NCBI GenBank assembly: GCA_039621445.1
Contig: CP154956.1
Coordinates: 88,294,482 to 88,358,481 of the forward strand
Source: Euglena gracilis
Taxonomy: Eukaryota; Euglenida; Euglenophyceae; Euglenales
DNA length: 64,000 bases
Direction of reading: 5' to 3'
The position numbers were made by a program, and so were the translations under genes. Position 1 is the stretch's first letter, and every line of letters starts with the position of its first letter. A model generated the notes under the pieces. It saw nothing but the letters and a program-made list of their open reading frames with translations. It did not search any database and had not been told where the DNA came from. Shown one piece after another: positions 1-11,905 of the stretch.

Positions 1-1040
1 CCAAAAAAAAAAAAAAATGCCAAAAAATCCAAATCCAGCTGGGTCGGGATTCTAAGTCAAATTTCAGGTGAAATCCCCGCCCCAAAAAAAACGGCATTCC
101 TGGTAAGTTGACCCCTTTCCGAAAATTTTTCGGTCCAGCCCGGGTTTGCCAGGCTGGCCCCAACTTTGTTTCAGTGGACCCCCACAAACCGTCAACCTCG
201 GCAGCTGCCTTCCAAATGACTGGCTTTCAAACAGCACAAGGCAGCAGTATGGGAAAAGCAAGCGTACCCTGGAGGAGGTGACAACCTCACGGGGGGCGGG
301 GACTTCCGGTTTGGAGAGATAAAAGCACAACCCAAAGTCAGTCTCAGTATCTAGAGCAAACCAGGAGATACAAGAGACCAGAGGAGGGTCCAGTTGGCTG
401 GCCAGAAGGTGCTGGCCAAACCCCCTCTACACTGGAGGGAGGGGGGGGGGGTGCTGGCTCAGGTGGCTGCACCCTCCTCCTGGGTCAACTGAAGTTAAGA
501 AGCAGCTGGAAAATGGTGCTGTTGAGGGTTGTGTATTTTTTGTATAAAAAAATGGCTGAAAAATTTCACCTGTGATTATTTTTTTTTGCTGGTTTCGTGA
601 ACTCAGGTCCAGTCTGCCGATGAACCATGCACACAGGTGCTGGCTGCCTGCCCCCCCCCCCCCAAAGGATGCCTTCAAGGACCGACCAACAAGGAAGACC
701 CATTTTTTACAAGAAAGAAAGAAAACCCCTTCAACGGACCTACCCAAGCACACCACTTTCAGCAGATCACTGTGTGGTTAGGGGAAGAGGAAGGAGGAAA
801 GAGGAGGAGGAGGAGCCCCAGTGGGGATGATCGCCCGCGCCAACTCAACAATATTGTCGTATTGCGGTTCCGACAGCGGCATCCCTCTGGGTTCGATTGG
901 CTTTGGGAAAACGCGGAACCGGGCATACACTGTGGGGCAACCAGAGTGTGGGGCATCAGAGCAACAGGCATGAGGGTCAACGACTTCGGTAATGAATTGT
1001 AGTACCCTTTTTTCTCAGAGCAAACACATACCTACCCCCC
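1..1040. other. No recognisable gene; purine/pyrimidine-rich intergenic DNA
   Basis: This stretch has A runs, a G run near 441-450 and a C run near 651-662. Open frames on both strands are short and overlap each other, with no splice-bounded exon that I could recognise. It is probably intergenic or intronic DNA downstream of the minus-strand exon at 1.6 kb. Confidence 0.4.
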
Positions 1041-1360
1041 CCCCGGGAAACTGTCACCTGACAGGTTGGTCAGTACCGGGGACCCCTGACAACTTCCTAT
1101 CATGACAGGTTGGCCGGTACCAGGGACCCTGACAGTTTCCCGGGTGGGACCCTGACAGTTTCCCAGGTAGGGCATTTCAAGGGAAAGTCAATGAAAAATG
1201 ACCCTGACAGGTTGGGTGGTACTGGGGACTCTGGCAAAATCCAGCATGACAGGTTGGCCGGTACCAGGGACCCTGACAGTTTCCCGGGCGGGACCCTGAC
1301 AGTTTCCCGGGCGGGACCCTGACAGGTTCTCAAGCATGACAGTTTCCCGGGGGGGGGGGA
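1040..1360. repeat. CCCTGACAGTTTCCCGGG repeat cluster, inverted ends
   Basis: Short units such as GGGACCCTGACAGTTTCCCG and GACAGGTTGGCCGGTACC recur here in direct order. The left end (about 1040-1085) carries the same motif inverted, as GGGAAACTGTCACCTGACAG. Related blocks lie at 5.43-5.50, 13.51-13.65, 19.89-19.95 and 23.23-23.32 kb, so this is a dispersed family. No coding sequence is seen inside. The inverted ends suggest a non-autonomous element that has grown by internal duplication. Confidence 0.7.
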
Positions 1361-1551
1361 TGGTAGGTATATCAGTTGAAGGGACAGAACTCAATTTTTG
1401 GAAGGGGAGACCACCAGGTGGGGGGCGGGGTATTGCCCGCACTCACACCACATCGGGAATCCGACCAACAACCCCCAGGTTGGGCCACCACACACCTCCA
1501 CACCGCCAAACCGCCACACCGCCGGGGGGAGGGGGCAGGAGAGGGCGGCCG

Positions 1552-1677
1552 GGCCCGGGGGTGTCCAGAATGCGGGCCTCCCGCAGGGCCAGCAGCCGTG
1601 CGGCCTCGTTGCTGGGGACCGGGGCCGGCGGCATCCGGGCGGCAACGGCGCGCTGCGGTGGGCCGCCTGCCGCGGCA
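1552..1677 (-). CDS. Exon with N-terminal signature of a GAF-domain sensor protein
   Basis: On the minus strand a pyrimidine-rich acceptor ending CTGCGCAG precedes a GC-rich open exon. It encodes ...VPSNEAARLLALREARI followed by LDTPG. The pattern NE-A-R-L-ALR-x-x-ILDTP is well known at the start of the GAF domain of many sensor histidine kinases and cyclases, where it precedes the ligand-binding fold. The rest of the GAF domain would have to lie to the left, largely outside the window, so the protein class is an inference from one motif. No clear GT donor is visible, so the downstream border is approximate. Confidence 0.4.
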
Positions 1678-2163
1678 CTGCGCAGGGGGGGGGCACAGTT
1701 GTTGGAGGCAACGGTGGCTGGGACTCATGGAGGGGGGGGAGCTCAGGGGAAATCACTTGGGGGGGGGGGTCAGTTTGAAGCCGTTAAAAAAAATACGGGT
1801 CAAAAACCCCTGTTTTCGGCGCTTCTCGCCGAAAACAGAGGAAACCCCTTCTCCGGCGGGGCACCCACTCAGCCCTCCCCCCTCCCCCCCGAAACTTAAC
1901 AAAATATCTGTCCCGATAGGATTCTCTATTACTCTCTATTCTCGGCGAAGCTTTGCTTAAAAAATTTTGGGGTACTTTGGGTGCTTCCTTCAGGCCATTT
2001 TGGAGATGTGTCAGGGGTAAACTTCATTGGGCAACTTCCGCCCCCAAAGTATAGGGCTGTGCCGGCCAAATTGTCCCCTGTTTCCGACAAAAGACGACTC
2101 ACCACAATGTCAAAAGCAATCGAACGCTGAGTTCTTTCCTAGATGGTCCTTACCCCTCCGCAG

Positions 2164-2234
2164 CCATCAACTTGGCTTTAGCCAACAACCTTGATAATGC
2201 TGATGACCAGGCGGTCCAATTCAACAAATGCTCG
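2164..2234 (+). CDS. Possible small plus-strand exon
   Basis: A pyrimidine tract ending CCTCCGCAG precedes a 71-nt open stretch reading INLALANNLDNADDQAV..., which is followed by GTGTAAG, a donor-like sequence. A second possible exon (GLVHEVATLGNADEDDW) starts near 2268. The opposite strand is also open here. No family is recognised, and the call rests only on splice-like borders and reasonable residue composition. Confidence 0.22.
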
Positions 2235-2399
2235 GTGTAAGGAAAAGGTATTGGGTAACCGATTGACCAGAGGACTGGTGCATGAGGTTGCCACTTTGGG
2301 CAACGCAGACGAGGATGATTGGTGATTGCCAGCCTGCAAACTGAAGTGGTGACCTTCCCTGAATGCAATTTTGTTCCATCCATCCATCCACACCGTGTT

Positions 2400-4370
2400 A
2401 CATATCAAAGGATGTTGCAAAGTGAAAAATTCCCCAGAGGAGGTTGAAAAAATTCAAGTTCTCTCTCCTCCTCCACCCATCCTCATACAGGTCCTTTGGC
2501 GTTTTTTGAGTGATTGACTAATTTTGTGTCCAAACTCCCTCCCTTCCTCTGGGAGGTCAGCAAAATCCACCACAGGTTCCCAGTCTCGAAAGTGGGGTAA
2601 GTGAAAGGAAAGTGGGGTTTTTTTTTGCTCATTTTCTTCACATTTGTGCCCAATTTCCCCTGGCCGACCCCCTCCTCCCCTCCGGTCCCTCCGGTGGTAG
2701 TGACTGTTTTTTAATGTTTTTTTTGTCATTCTTAACACTTGAAAATGGATGAAATCAAAAAATCAAGAACTCATTTCTGTGGGGCATCAACCCAGGTTAG
2801 GGAGGTGTGTTTATCAACTCCTTCGAGGGGTCCACAGAGCCCACCCACCATTTTCTGAACCCGGCTCCCACGCCGTGCACCCTCCCCCAAGCGCAATCGG
2901 AGGCTTGAAATGGAGCATCAAGAGCATCTGGCTACAAGGTAATTGCCCCAGCGGCGACGTATCCTCACACCAATCAGTGAAAACTGACAACAACGAATTC
3001 TTTTGAGGGAAGAAGCAAATGATGCGGCATAAGGGTGGAGAGGGAGGGAAGCGGTTCGGGCCACAGTATAACAGCAGGGCACACACACAGGCATTATTTC
3101 CAAGGTGCCTTTGAAAACCTGAAAGCCCCTAAAAAAAAAATTGGCCAAAATGCCTCAAAATTCCTTTAAAAAACAACAACATGAAAACAACCTTTAAAAG
3201 ATCATCCTGAAATTTCCCGACCCAGCAAAATCTCTAGAAAAACAAGCCAAGTCCATGGGGGGATTGATTTTCGGCACTGCTGGAACATTGTCCATCCACC
3301 CAACCTCCAGGGTGAAAAAAATGGGGTTTCAATTCTTTTTTGATTTTGGACCCTCTTCGATGTTTGATGTCGGGACTGCCATTGGAAAATGGAATATCAA
3401 AAAACTTTAAACCCTCTGAACACTGTAACAATGACTTGAAGAACCGCAAAAATTCTCGAAATTTTAACTTAAAAATGCCTGCACACACAGGACAGCAGGA
3501 CACAGCGGGCACACTGTACGGCCCAGGGAGTGCAACCAGACCACCAAGGGGATGGGTAGGCTTCGTTTCAAGCACTATTTCTCCGCTCCTCTGCCCAGGT
3601 CGGGGGGGGGTGAGAATTGCCCGCCAGGCAAACAGGAAGATCAATGACGACTCCGTGAAACATCCATCTCGAAGCATTTGAAGGCCAATGGTGGCACCTG
3701 TTTCAAGGAATTTCAAACATAAACACAAGGAATCCACATTTATCGCGAAACGCCAAAAAATCTTGAATTATTTTTTCAATTTCTGACTTTCGTTTACATG
3801 AAGGGAAGCAAATCACTTGACACAAATAGCTGACAATTGCCCAAGAGACTCGGGGTGTAGCCTGCATCCCTGTTAACAACCCGGGGGAAACGTGTGACGC
3901 AGTGCCTACCCACAGCAGGCACCGCGTCCCAGGCTTGGGGGGCAACAGTTTTGGGTTCTGGCTGAACCAGGCAAATTTGTCTTGAAACTGGCCGTTATTC
4001 AGGTGGCTTGCAGCACTTGAGAGTGTGCTAAAGCGCGGACTTAAATTAACACTGCCTACCTCAAACATTACTATTATTTGGGTGGCTGAAGTCACCTGTG
4101 TTGCCTGTGTTTGTGCATGTGTGTGTGTGTTGTGCGTGGGTGAGTGCAGCTTATGTTGTTTTTGTGTGCACTCACGTTCACCCAAGGCACACTCGACATG
4201 CAAATTTTCATTTTGTCCATAACTGCGGTGAGGACTGTATGGGCGGCTTAATGGGGGCGGACACCTCCTCCATCCAAAACTGATCAATACCAACAGAAAC
4301 ACCAAGGAAGTACTGTTATTAAAACTGATACTGACACTAACACCAATACCAGTACACTGAGAGTTCAAAA
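2400..4370. other. About 2 kb without a supportable gene
   Basis: The frames here are short and contradictory between strands. The sequence is less G-run-rich than its neighbours. There is a GT-rich microsatellite near 4100-4160. I see no splice-bounded exon, RNA gene or terminal repeat. Confidence 0.35.
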
Positions 4371-4375
4371 AAAAT

Positions 4376-4632
4376 TGGTTTTCGTATTAGAATTTGTACG
4401 TGTGTTTGTTTTTGAAATTGTATCTGTATTTATATTTGTATTTGCATTTGCATTTGTTTTAGTGTGAGTATGAGTATCAGCATTAGCATTAGTATAATTG
4501 CCACCATTTGTGTTTGTGCTCGTGTTAGTGTTGGTGTAAATGTTAATAGCAGTGTAAGTGATAGCGGCAGTCCTGATGTTCGTGAGAGTGTTAGTGTTAG
4601 TGCTAGGGTTAGCACTAGTGCTGGCACGTCGC
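4376..4632. repeat. Degenerate hexanucleotide array (TTAGTG / TTTGTA-like)
   Basis: About 250 bp consist of diverged 6-mers such as GTTAGT, GTATTT, GCATTT and GTGAGT. It passes locally through GCTAGGGTTAGCAC but is far too irregular for a telomere tract. The open frames across it are an effect of the 6-nt period. Confidence 0.65.
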
Positions 4633-5424
4633 AATTTTAGGACGTTCGGACTCGATTTAGAGCAGGGTTTCATGGCCAAGGTCAACCTGGTGTGGTGCTG
4701 TGAAGTGAACAGAAGCCTTTTGGTTCGGGGACAGGGGGGCGGGCAGGGGTAGGAAGAGGGGAGAGGGCATCACCGGATGGGGATGGGCTCCACAGGGGAG
4801 GGGAGGACGGGTCACCCCAGGGGCAGGTCAACGATATGCCAAACCTGGGGCTGAAGCGTTGGCCCACTTCCGGGGGCGCTGGCAGGACTGAATAAAAGAA
4901 CGTTTTGTTTGCTGAAACTAAAGCATCTCCTGTTCAAAAAAAAACTCAAAGGTCTCACTATCCTGGAATAGACATCATCTGCGAGCAAACACAAATGCAA
5001 GGGAAAATGCTCAATTGCATTTCTGCCTGCACCCACCATGAATTGCGATATTCTTCAGCATACATACACCGCAATTGAGAAAAACTTCGCCAAATAATAT
5101 TCTGCCACCCTCACAAATTATATTCCCTCCCCTGGGGTGGACTTAGGCACACTAAATTACTAGGGGGTTTCCTGTCTCACCTTACAACTGATCCAACCAG
5201 TTGCAGTACAGTCGATTTTCCAATGTTCAATTCTGCCGAAGAACCTCCAATGCAGTGGCTGTTTTCTGCGAGAAACAACTCATCAAATTGGGTCACAGCT
5301 TCCCATTTCCCACATCAATTGATTTCCCTTCCAGACTTGCAATTTTGTTTTGCCTTTTTTGCTGAAATATTTCGTCACAAGTTTTCTGTGAAAACTAAAT
5401 TTTCATAATCATGAAAATTTCCCG

Positions 5425-5495
5425 ATCCCAAGAACTTCCTACACAGGTCAGCGAGTACCATGACCCTGACGGGCACGAAGTAGGGACCCTGACAT
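5425..5495. repeat. Fragment of the CCCTGACAGTTTCCC family
   Basis: The segment contains ACACAGGTCAGCGAGTACCA and GACCCTGACGGGCACG, then a GACCCTGACATG unit. These match the units at 1.04-1.36 kb with substitutions. It sits just left of the fold-back element that begins at 5618. Confidence 0.45.
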
Positions 5496-5984
5496 GCTCT
5501 CGAAACGGTTTTCCGTTGGGTTGGTAAAACTGATCCCCCACCAATTGACACCCTGGAATTAGCATCCCACCAGGTCCAGTGATACCCAAACCATCTCGTG
5601 CATGTTCATATGGGGAATGGGGATGCCTAACAAGCGGTGCCGGCACCGCTGGGGCACCGCTTGGCACCGCTGGGGGAACGTTGGGGCACCGCTTGACACC
5701 GCTGGCACCGCTTGACACCGCTGGGACAGGAACCCATGGAATAATACTGAGAGAAAAAATTTGGGGATTTCCCATAAAGAAGCACGAAAGCATCTCGTTG
5801 TGACCAAGCACCACTGGTCAGCCATGCCCTTGGGCCCAGCATCGCCCAGCATCACTGTTGAAGCCCTTAGAGATGCACCTCCTGTACCTGCATCCACTCA
5901 GATTCCTGCATCCAGAGCATCCAAAACAGCATCTACAACCACTTCATCCGCTTTTGTCCACTTTTTACCCACTTGTACAACTTT

Positions 5985-6490
5985 GCCCACTCTTGGCCAC
6001 TTTTGGCCACTTTTGGCTACCTCCCCCCCCCCTTGTCCAACGACCACTAATGTTCGTCTCTGACCGGGGGGGGCGGTCGCCAAAATGGCCAATGCTCGTT
6101 AGACAAGCGGGGTGGACCCCAAATCGGAGGGAAAATTTACCATAGATGGGGTATATGGCCATTTTTGGGCTGTTTTTGGCCATTTATGCTATTTCTTGCC
6201 TACGGTTGGCCAATTTTGGCCATTTTTGGACATTTTTGGGGCGCTTTTGGGAATTTTTAGGCATCTTTGACCGCTTTTTGCCATGTTTGGTCGCTTTTGG
6301 CCACTTTTGGCAACTGTTTGCCACACTTTGGCCCCTTTGCCCATTTTTGGCCACTTTAGGATGTTTTTTGGTTCCTTTTGGCCATTTTTTCCTTATTTTT
6401 GCTATTTTTTGGCACATCCCTTGGCCATTTTAGGCCATTTTGAGTTATTTTTGACTGTTTTTAGCCAACTTTTAGCAATTCTGGCCAAAC
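5985..6490. repeat. TTTTGGCCAC-type short repeat, left arm
   Basis: Diverged copies of a 10-13 nt unit around TTTTTGGCCA fill this arm of the fold-back element. The mirror arm at 7430-7740 has the same theme on the opposite strand (CAAAAATGGC, CACAAAATT). Open frames here (rich in F, G, H and W) are produced by the repeat. Confidence 0.6.
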
Positions 6491-6651
6491 CAACATCGTA
6501 TACAAAAAGATCGTCTCTGACCGGGGGGGGGGGTCGTTAGACAAGCCTGGCCGTTGGACAAGGGGGGGGAGGTACTTTTGGCCACTTTGCCCAACTTCAC
6601 TCACCTTTGGCCGCAAGCTCCCCTGATTTACTTGGCCAATCCAGCATCTGC

Positions 6652-7410
6652 ATAAAACGCATTAACCCAGTCTGCAGAAATTGCACCTTGCCCAACATTT
6701 GCATCTTGCCTAGCATCTGCATCTTGTCCAACGTCTGCATCTTGTCAAATATCAACATCTTGGCCGGTATTTGCATCTTATGTGGTGTCTGCACCTTGTC
6801 CAGTGTCTACATCTTGTCCAGTACCTGCATCTTGTCTAATATCTGCAACCACTGCATCTTGTCAAGTGTGTGCATCTTGCCCAATACCTGCATCCGCTGC
6901 ATCTTGTCCAATGTCTTCCTCTTGTCCAGCGTCTGCATCTTGTCCAGCATCTACATCTTGTCCAGCATCTGCATCTTTTCTAGTGTCTGCATCTTGTCCA
7001 ACGTCTGCATCTTGTTCAGTATCTGCAACTTGTCCACTATCTGCAACTTGTCCAGCATCAACATCTTGTCCAGCATCTACATCTTTTCCACTGTCCGCAG
7101 CTTGTCCAGCGTCTGGATCTTGTACAGTATCTGCGTCCACTGCATCGTGTCCGGTATCTGCATGTTGTCTAGTATCTGCAGCCACTACATCTTGTCCAGT
7201 ATCTTGCTCTTGTTCAGCATCTCCATCTTGTCCAGCATCTACAACCACTGCATCTTGTCCAGCATCTGCATCTTGTCCAGTGTCTGCGTCTTTTCCAGTA
7301 CCTGCATCTTGGTCCAGCATCTGCAACCAGTAGATCTTGTCCAGCATTTGCAACCACCGCATCTTGTCCGGCGTCTGCATTGCGTCCAGCGTCTGCTTCT
7401 TGCCTGATGT
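6652..7410. repeat. 18-bp minisatellite (ATCTGCATCTTGTCCAGC)
   Basis: About 40 diverged copies of an 18-bp unit run through this 760-bp block. Because 18 is divisible by 3, all frames stay open for long distances (for example CILSS.. on plus, GQDAD.. on minus). I treat these as repeat artefacts. It forms the core of the fold-back element at 5.6-8.0 kb. Confidence 0.8.
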
Positions 7411-8004
7411 CTGCATCCCATTGGCTCCCAACCCACCAAAAATGATCACAAAAGCCCCAAAAAGCAACCAAAATGACCTAAAATGGCTTGAAATAACCTA
7501 AAATTGCCCAAAAACACCAACAAAATCCACAAAAGATTCACAAAATTTCACAAAAAAATACCCAAAATCACCAAAAATGGCACAAAAATGGCAAATTGAC
7601 CCAACATTTGCCCAAATCAATGCAAAATAGACCCAAATTAGCAAAAAATACACCCAAAGTGGTCAAGATGGGTATAATATTGGAGACTTGTGGGAAAATT
7701 GTCCTAAAGATGGGCTTAATTCTTCAAAATATACAAAAAATGCTAGCATCGCCCAGCATCGGAACCCCACCTCTGGTCTCCAAAAATCCAGCATCGCCCA
7801 ACATCGCCCTGCATCGCCCAGCATCGCCCAGCATCATCAGAGGTGCTTGGTTGTGACATAAACATTTGTGGCCATCAAAAAAACCTGTATAGAACAAAAG
7901 AACATGGAAAAAAAATTGCAAGGGTTTCCGCTAAAAAAGGAAAGCCTTCCCCAGCGGTGTCAAGTGGTGCCAGCGGTGTCGGCACCGCTTTTTAGACATC
8001 CCCA

Positions 8005-9840
8005 ATGTCAAAAAGTGTTTCTTGAATGATGCTCATTGAATTTTCAGAGACGAGAAAAAACATCCAAGGGTGATTTTCTGTTTATCATTCAGCATTCCTG
8101 GCTGCTGAAGGCTTTTTCTGGGTTTCCACAGGAATCTTTTTCCTTTTCCCGGGGCAAAGTTCATGGACGTGAGACGTTGGACTCGCCCTGCCGATTCCTT
8201 CAAAAGTCACCCAATCCTGAGCGGCAACCATCCGGGAAATGGGCAGTGTGTCCTGTGGAGCAGACCCGAAGCGAAGAAGTCATCTCAGTTGGCACGTGGC
8301 TCTGGGACACGGCCAGCAGTTCGGGCCAGGCTTCTGTTCACCAACCTCCGGGAGGTACCCTCTGCAGTTGGGTGCCTGCCCATGGCCGGCGCATCGTTGG
8401 GCAAGGTTGTGAGAAGGGGCCCCCCACCCCCTCCCCTACCATCTACCTCAAAACTGAAGGGCTTCCCATACAGCCCACACATCTCTTTAAAGACCTGGGG
8501 TAGGGCTGGAGATTTGGGGTGACCTCCCAGGGGCTGGACCGCGGCATGCTGAGCTGAAACTGTACAATCGCCCCAAAAAAAAGACCTGCAAAAATGCAGC
8601 TTGAAAAAATGACACCTGACCCCTGGGGGTTCTGCTGTAGCCAGCCCAAATTTTGGCCACCTCCCCCCCCCCCCCCCCGGTGGGGGGTGCACCTGTGTGT
8701 GCTGATAGCGGCCACTTTTTGCTGGGTCCAGCCGAAAAAAAAATTCAGCACAAAGGGCGAAAATTTTTGGAAAAAAGTGTTCGAAAATGGCCAAAAATGA
8801 TGTCTTTGGGCTTTTCGGGGATTATTTGGGGGGTTGCCAGATGGAAAACTTTTCCGAGACGCATGAACTCTGCCCACCTAGGACGGGGGTGGGGGAAGGG
8901 GGAGGTCGGACCCCCCACCCATCCGCCATGGCAGCTCGAAAGGACTTCGCTGCCGAAGGAAATGTTCAAACCCCCCAACAAACCCGGGAAGAATTGGGCG
9001 GGTGGTCGACTCCCCCTCACCCACCACCCATTTGAGTTTCCGGGATCCCCGTTCAGCTCTGTCCTTGGGGAGGGGGGACTCCTTGCCCCCTGATGTGGCT
9101 GGGCCAAGGCGAATTTCGTTTGAACGTGGACATTGGGCCCCGTGGTGCCTTCAACAACCGCCTCTGTCGAAATTGTCCCTCCCCCTGCTTGTCCGTGGCA
9201 CCCACCCATTGACCCCGAGCCGGGGTACACGGCCTGGAACAGAAACCTGGTTGGGACCCTGTTCACCATTTAAATCACCGGGAAGCGGGGGGGGCGGGGG
9301 CAACGGTGTCTGCGTAGGGGAGCTGGGAGCAATGGTCAGCCCAAGGAACTCAGCTGCATCTGTCAACGAACCATGGTGTGGGTATGCTTTTTTCGGGGGG
9401 GGGGGGGGGGCTCAACCAAGGGATGACGGAAGTGATCCAAGCGGTACCTTCCAGTTCAGCGGCACCAAAAGGTGCCAAAAGGCATCTCCAACAGAAATGC
9501 ACATTGGACAAGGCGAAAACTCCTCCATAATTGTGTGCTACACATCCCCAACCCCAGCACAAAAAAAAACCTCAAAAAACCTCAAAAAAAAAAACGCAAA
9601 TTGGATGTAAAATCCTTTAGGAGCTCCCGCAGGATGTACACTTTCTGCTGGAGAGGACTTCTTCTTTCTTTTTGGAGAAGACCATTTTTTCTGCTGGAGA
9701 GAAATTTTCGGCTCCACTGGGGAATTTTTTTCATTTTGCATAAGATTAAGTTGACATTTTGTTGACAAAAAAAATGCAAAAATGAAGAAAAAAATTGACA
9801 AAAATTTTTGTCTCGGGGGGAATCAGGGTCAAAGAAAGTT
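8005..9840. other. No supportable gene; fragments of dispersed repeats
   Basis: The region contains a G/C-run block at 8590-8800, with GGTTCTGCTGTAGCCAGCCC and a C14 run, that resembles the block at 38.1-38.5 kb. The phrase CTACCTCAAAACTGAAGGGC near 8445 recurs as a variant at 49.05 kb and partly at 47.4 kb. Overlapping open frames on both strands show no splice-supported exon. Confidence 0.35.
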
Positions 9841-9846
9841 TTCATA

Positions 9847-10256
9847 CCCCCCCCTATGTCCAATGACCGGTAACCTCTGTCCTCTGACCGGGGGGGTGGT
9901 CGTTGGACATAGGGTAGTGACCAAAAAGGTGTCCTCTGACCGGGGGGGGTGGTCGTTGGACATGGGGTCAAAAGAAAGTTGGTGGGTACCCGGGTCCCTA
10001 CCCACCCAAAAATGCCCAAATTTTCCCTTCCGGCGCTTCGCGCCGAAAATTTTGGGCAATTTTGACAAATTATTGTCCAAAAAGTGTCAAAAATGGCATT
10101 TTGGCCAAATTTTTGGCCAATTTTTGGGCAAAATTTTTCGTCCCGGCGCTTCACGCCGGGATCAAAAATTTGGTCAAACCTCCGAAAAGGTGTCCTCTGA
10201 CCGGGGGGGGTGGTCATTGGACATAGGGGGGTCGTTGGACATAGGGGGGGGGGGGG
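9847..10256. mobile_element. TA-flanked MITE, copy 1
   Basis: The copy has ends CCCCCCCCTATGTCCAATGA and, inverted, GGTCGTTGGACATAGGGGGG, with TA on both outer sides (9845-9846 and 10257-10258). Inside are several TGACCGGGGGG units and two hairpins, one of type CGGCGCTTCGCGCCG near 10032 and one CCCGGCGCTTCACGCCGGG near 10143. It nearly matches the copy at 25501-25910 over its full length. It codes for nothing and would need a Tc1/mariner-type transposase, judging by the TA duplication. Confidence 0.8.
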
Positions 10257-10389
10257 TAGTCAAAATTTTTTCCAGCAAAATCCGAAAATCTCTGGAGAAG
10301 GAAAACAAAAAAAATTGCCAAAAAATACAAATTTTGCCAAAAATAAAAAATGCAAAAAATACAAAAAAATGGGTTCGTGTTCCCCCCCT

Positions 10390-10545
10390 GCTTGTACGTG
10401 TGTGTGAGTGCACATGCATTTGAGTGCGTGCATGTGTTTGTGTGTGTGTGTTTGTGTGTGTGTGCGTGTGCGTGTGTGTGTGCGCGCGCGTGCATGTGTG
10501 TGTGCATTTCGGTGGGTGGGTGGGTGGGTGGGTGTGCGCACAAGC
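10390..10545. repeat. TG / TGGG microsatellite
   Basis: The stretch has (TG)n and (GC)n variation followed by GTGGGTGGGTGGG. Long valine/cysteine-rich frames across it come from the 2-nt and 4-nt periods. Confidence 0.8.
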
Positions 10546-11244
10546 CTGCAAACAGCCCGTGGAGCTAGATTCGCTCCGGGCTCTCCCTGGCCGGAAACTG
10601 GAAACTGGTCCCGGCAGGGGACAGGTGACGACGATGGCAGGACCAGAGGTTCTTTTGCACGATCCAAACAGAATTTCGGCCCCAAACCACCCAACCCAAA
10701 TGTGGTGTCTTGGGGGGGGGGATGGGAGTTGGGGGTTAATAGCTTTGGAAGGTCGTCAACGCCCAAGACCCAGGGGAGAGGGGTCTCAGAGTGCGCTGGA
10801 GTGTGCATCACCCCCCCCCCCCGAGCCTGGTCGTGCCCCGAAATCAGGCAAAAAATGGTCCTTTTCTGGGCTGCCAGGGCCTTTGGCACCGGAGTCCCTT
10901 GGCCGAGTGCCCACACAGGCACTTTGACCATGCGTCCCTATGCTATGCCCACCTGGGGCCAGATGTGGGTGCCCTGGAGTGAGGCACCCCCACTTGGAGG
11001 CCACCCCTTAAAATTTCGAATGATCGCCAATAAGGGCTCAAAATGGCTGCATGTTGGGCATAAGCTGTCCAGGGCTTTAAGAAAGAAAAAGTCGAACCCG
11101 TTTGCCATTGGTCGGCCCAAAAAAAAAATGGCTTCCGTACCTACGTTCCTGCCAGTGGGAACATGTCACCTGACAAGTCAGCCAAAAACCCCCACCCCAA
11201 CCCAAGTAACCTGGCGGGCAAGCACCTCCAGGCACTTGGCATTT

Positions 11245-11305
11245 TGGTGGTGTTGTCGGGATTTGTCGGGATTGTGTCGGGATTTGTCGGGTTTTGAACA
11301 CTGGA
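11245..11305. repeat. GTCGGGATTT tandem units
   Basis: Four units of TTGTCGGGATT lie next to the phrase GAACACTGGAGGTGGG. The same combination recurs at 12.60-12.73 kb, where the unit is longer. It is therefore a dispersed tandem-repeat family. Confidence 0.6.
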
Positions 11306-11339
11306 GGTGGGGTCCCGGCCACAGAATTTTGGAAGAATT

Positions 11340-11905
11340 TGATCTGAGGCAAATGACAACTTTTGTTCCCTTTTGCCACTTTTGCCCACGTTTGCCAACT
11401 TTTGCACATTTTTAGCAATTTTTGACCAACATCAGGCCATTGTTTGCAGCTTTTGACTGCTTTTGGCCACTTTTGGGCACTATTGCCTGCGGTGGCCTTT
11501 TCTGGCACTATGAGCCACTTCTATAACCTTTTAGGCCACTTTTGTCGACTTTTGAACATTATTTTTCACTTTTGCCCACTGGGTCATTTTTGGCTGCTTT
11601 TGGCCAGTTTTGCTGCCCACGTTTGCCACTTTAATCCATTTTGACCACTTTTGGACACTTTTTGCTGCCTTTGACTGCTTTTGGCAACATTTGGCAATTT
11701 TGCCCAATTTTCGACCACTTTTGCAAAATTTGGCCAACAGTGGACCATTTTTGTCATTCTCAAGAATCACTTTTGGCCACTTTTTGGGGGGCACTTTTGT
11801 TGTTTTGATCGTTGTCAGTCGCTTTGCCGACTTTCGCCGGTTTTTTGCTGGTTTTTGGCCACTTTGCTGACTGTTAGCCACTTCTTGCTGCTTTTGGCTT
11901 CAAGG
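11340..11905. repeat. TTTTGGCCAC-type short repeat array
   Basis: About 550 bp of diverged 12-mers (CACTTTTGGCCA, GACTTTTG) resemble the arm of the fold-back element at 6.0-6.5 kb but without an obvious mirror arm here. All long frames across it (FGHFW..., KVAKN...) are period effects. Confidence 0.65.

Larger units (their letters stand above)
5618..8004. mobile_element. 2.4-kb fold-back element with about 230-bp inverted ends
   Basis: The left end (from 5618) reads TGGGGATGCCTAACAAGCGG and the right end (to 8004) read on the other strand gives TGGGGATGTCTAAAAAGCGG. Similarity continues through GCACCGCTTGACACCGCTGG units and inward to matching GTGACCAAGCACC / CACAACCAAGCACC and GCCCAGCATC blocks (about 5800-5850 and 7745-7855). 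The arms then carry TTTTGGCC-type repeats (left) and the same on the opposite strand (right). The centre is an 18-bp minisatellite. No transposase is visible and no target duplication is certain. This is the architecture of fold-back type non-autonomous DNA elements. Confidence 0.65.

Noticed and set aside
1336-1960. Several overlapping 110-190-codon frames on the plus strand
   Set aside because: They are GC-rich shadows of the minus-strand GAF-like exon and of C/G runs.
4376-4632. Interstitial telomere tract
   Set aside because: Only one TAGGGTTAG word occurs; most units are other hexamers.
6146-6433. FGHFW-rich proteins from TTTTGGCC arrays (also 11.4-11.9 and 39.0-39.2 kb)
   Set aside because: They are low-complexity products of short repeats, seen on both strands and in several loci.
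6607-7407. 266-codon plus frame and 201-codon minus frame over the minisatellite
   Set aside because: Both are produced by an 18-bp period (multiple of 3), and all residues follow the repeat unit.
10408-11415. 335-codon plus frame
   Set aside because: It starts in a TG microsatellite and passes through several repeat families; there is no domain-like segment and overlapping frames are equally open.
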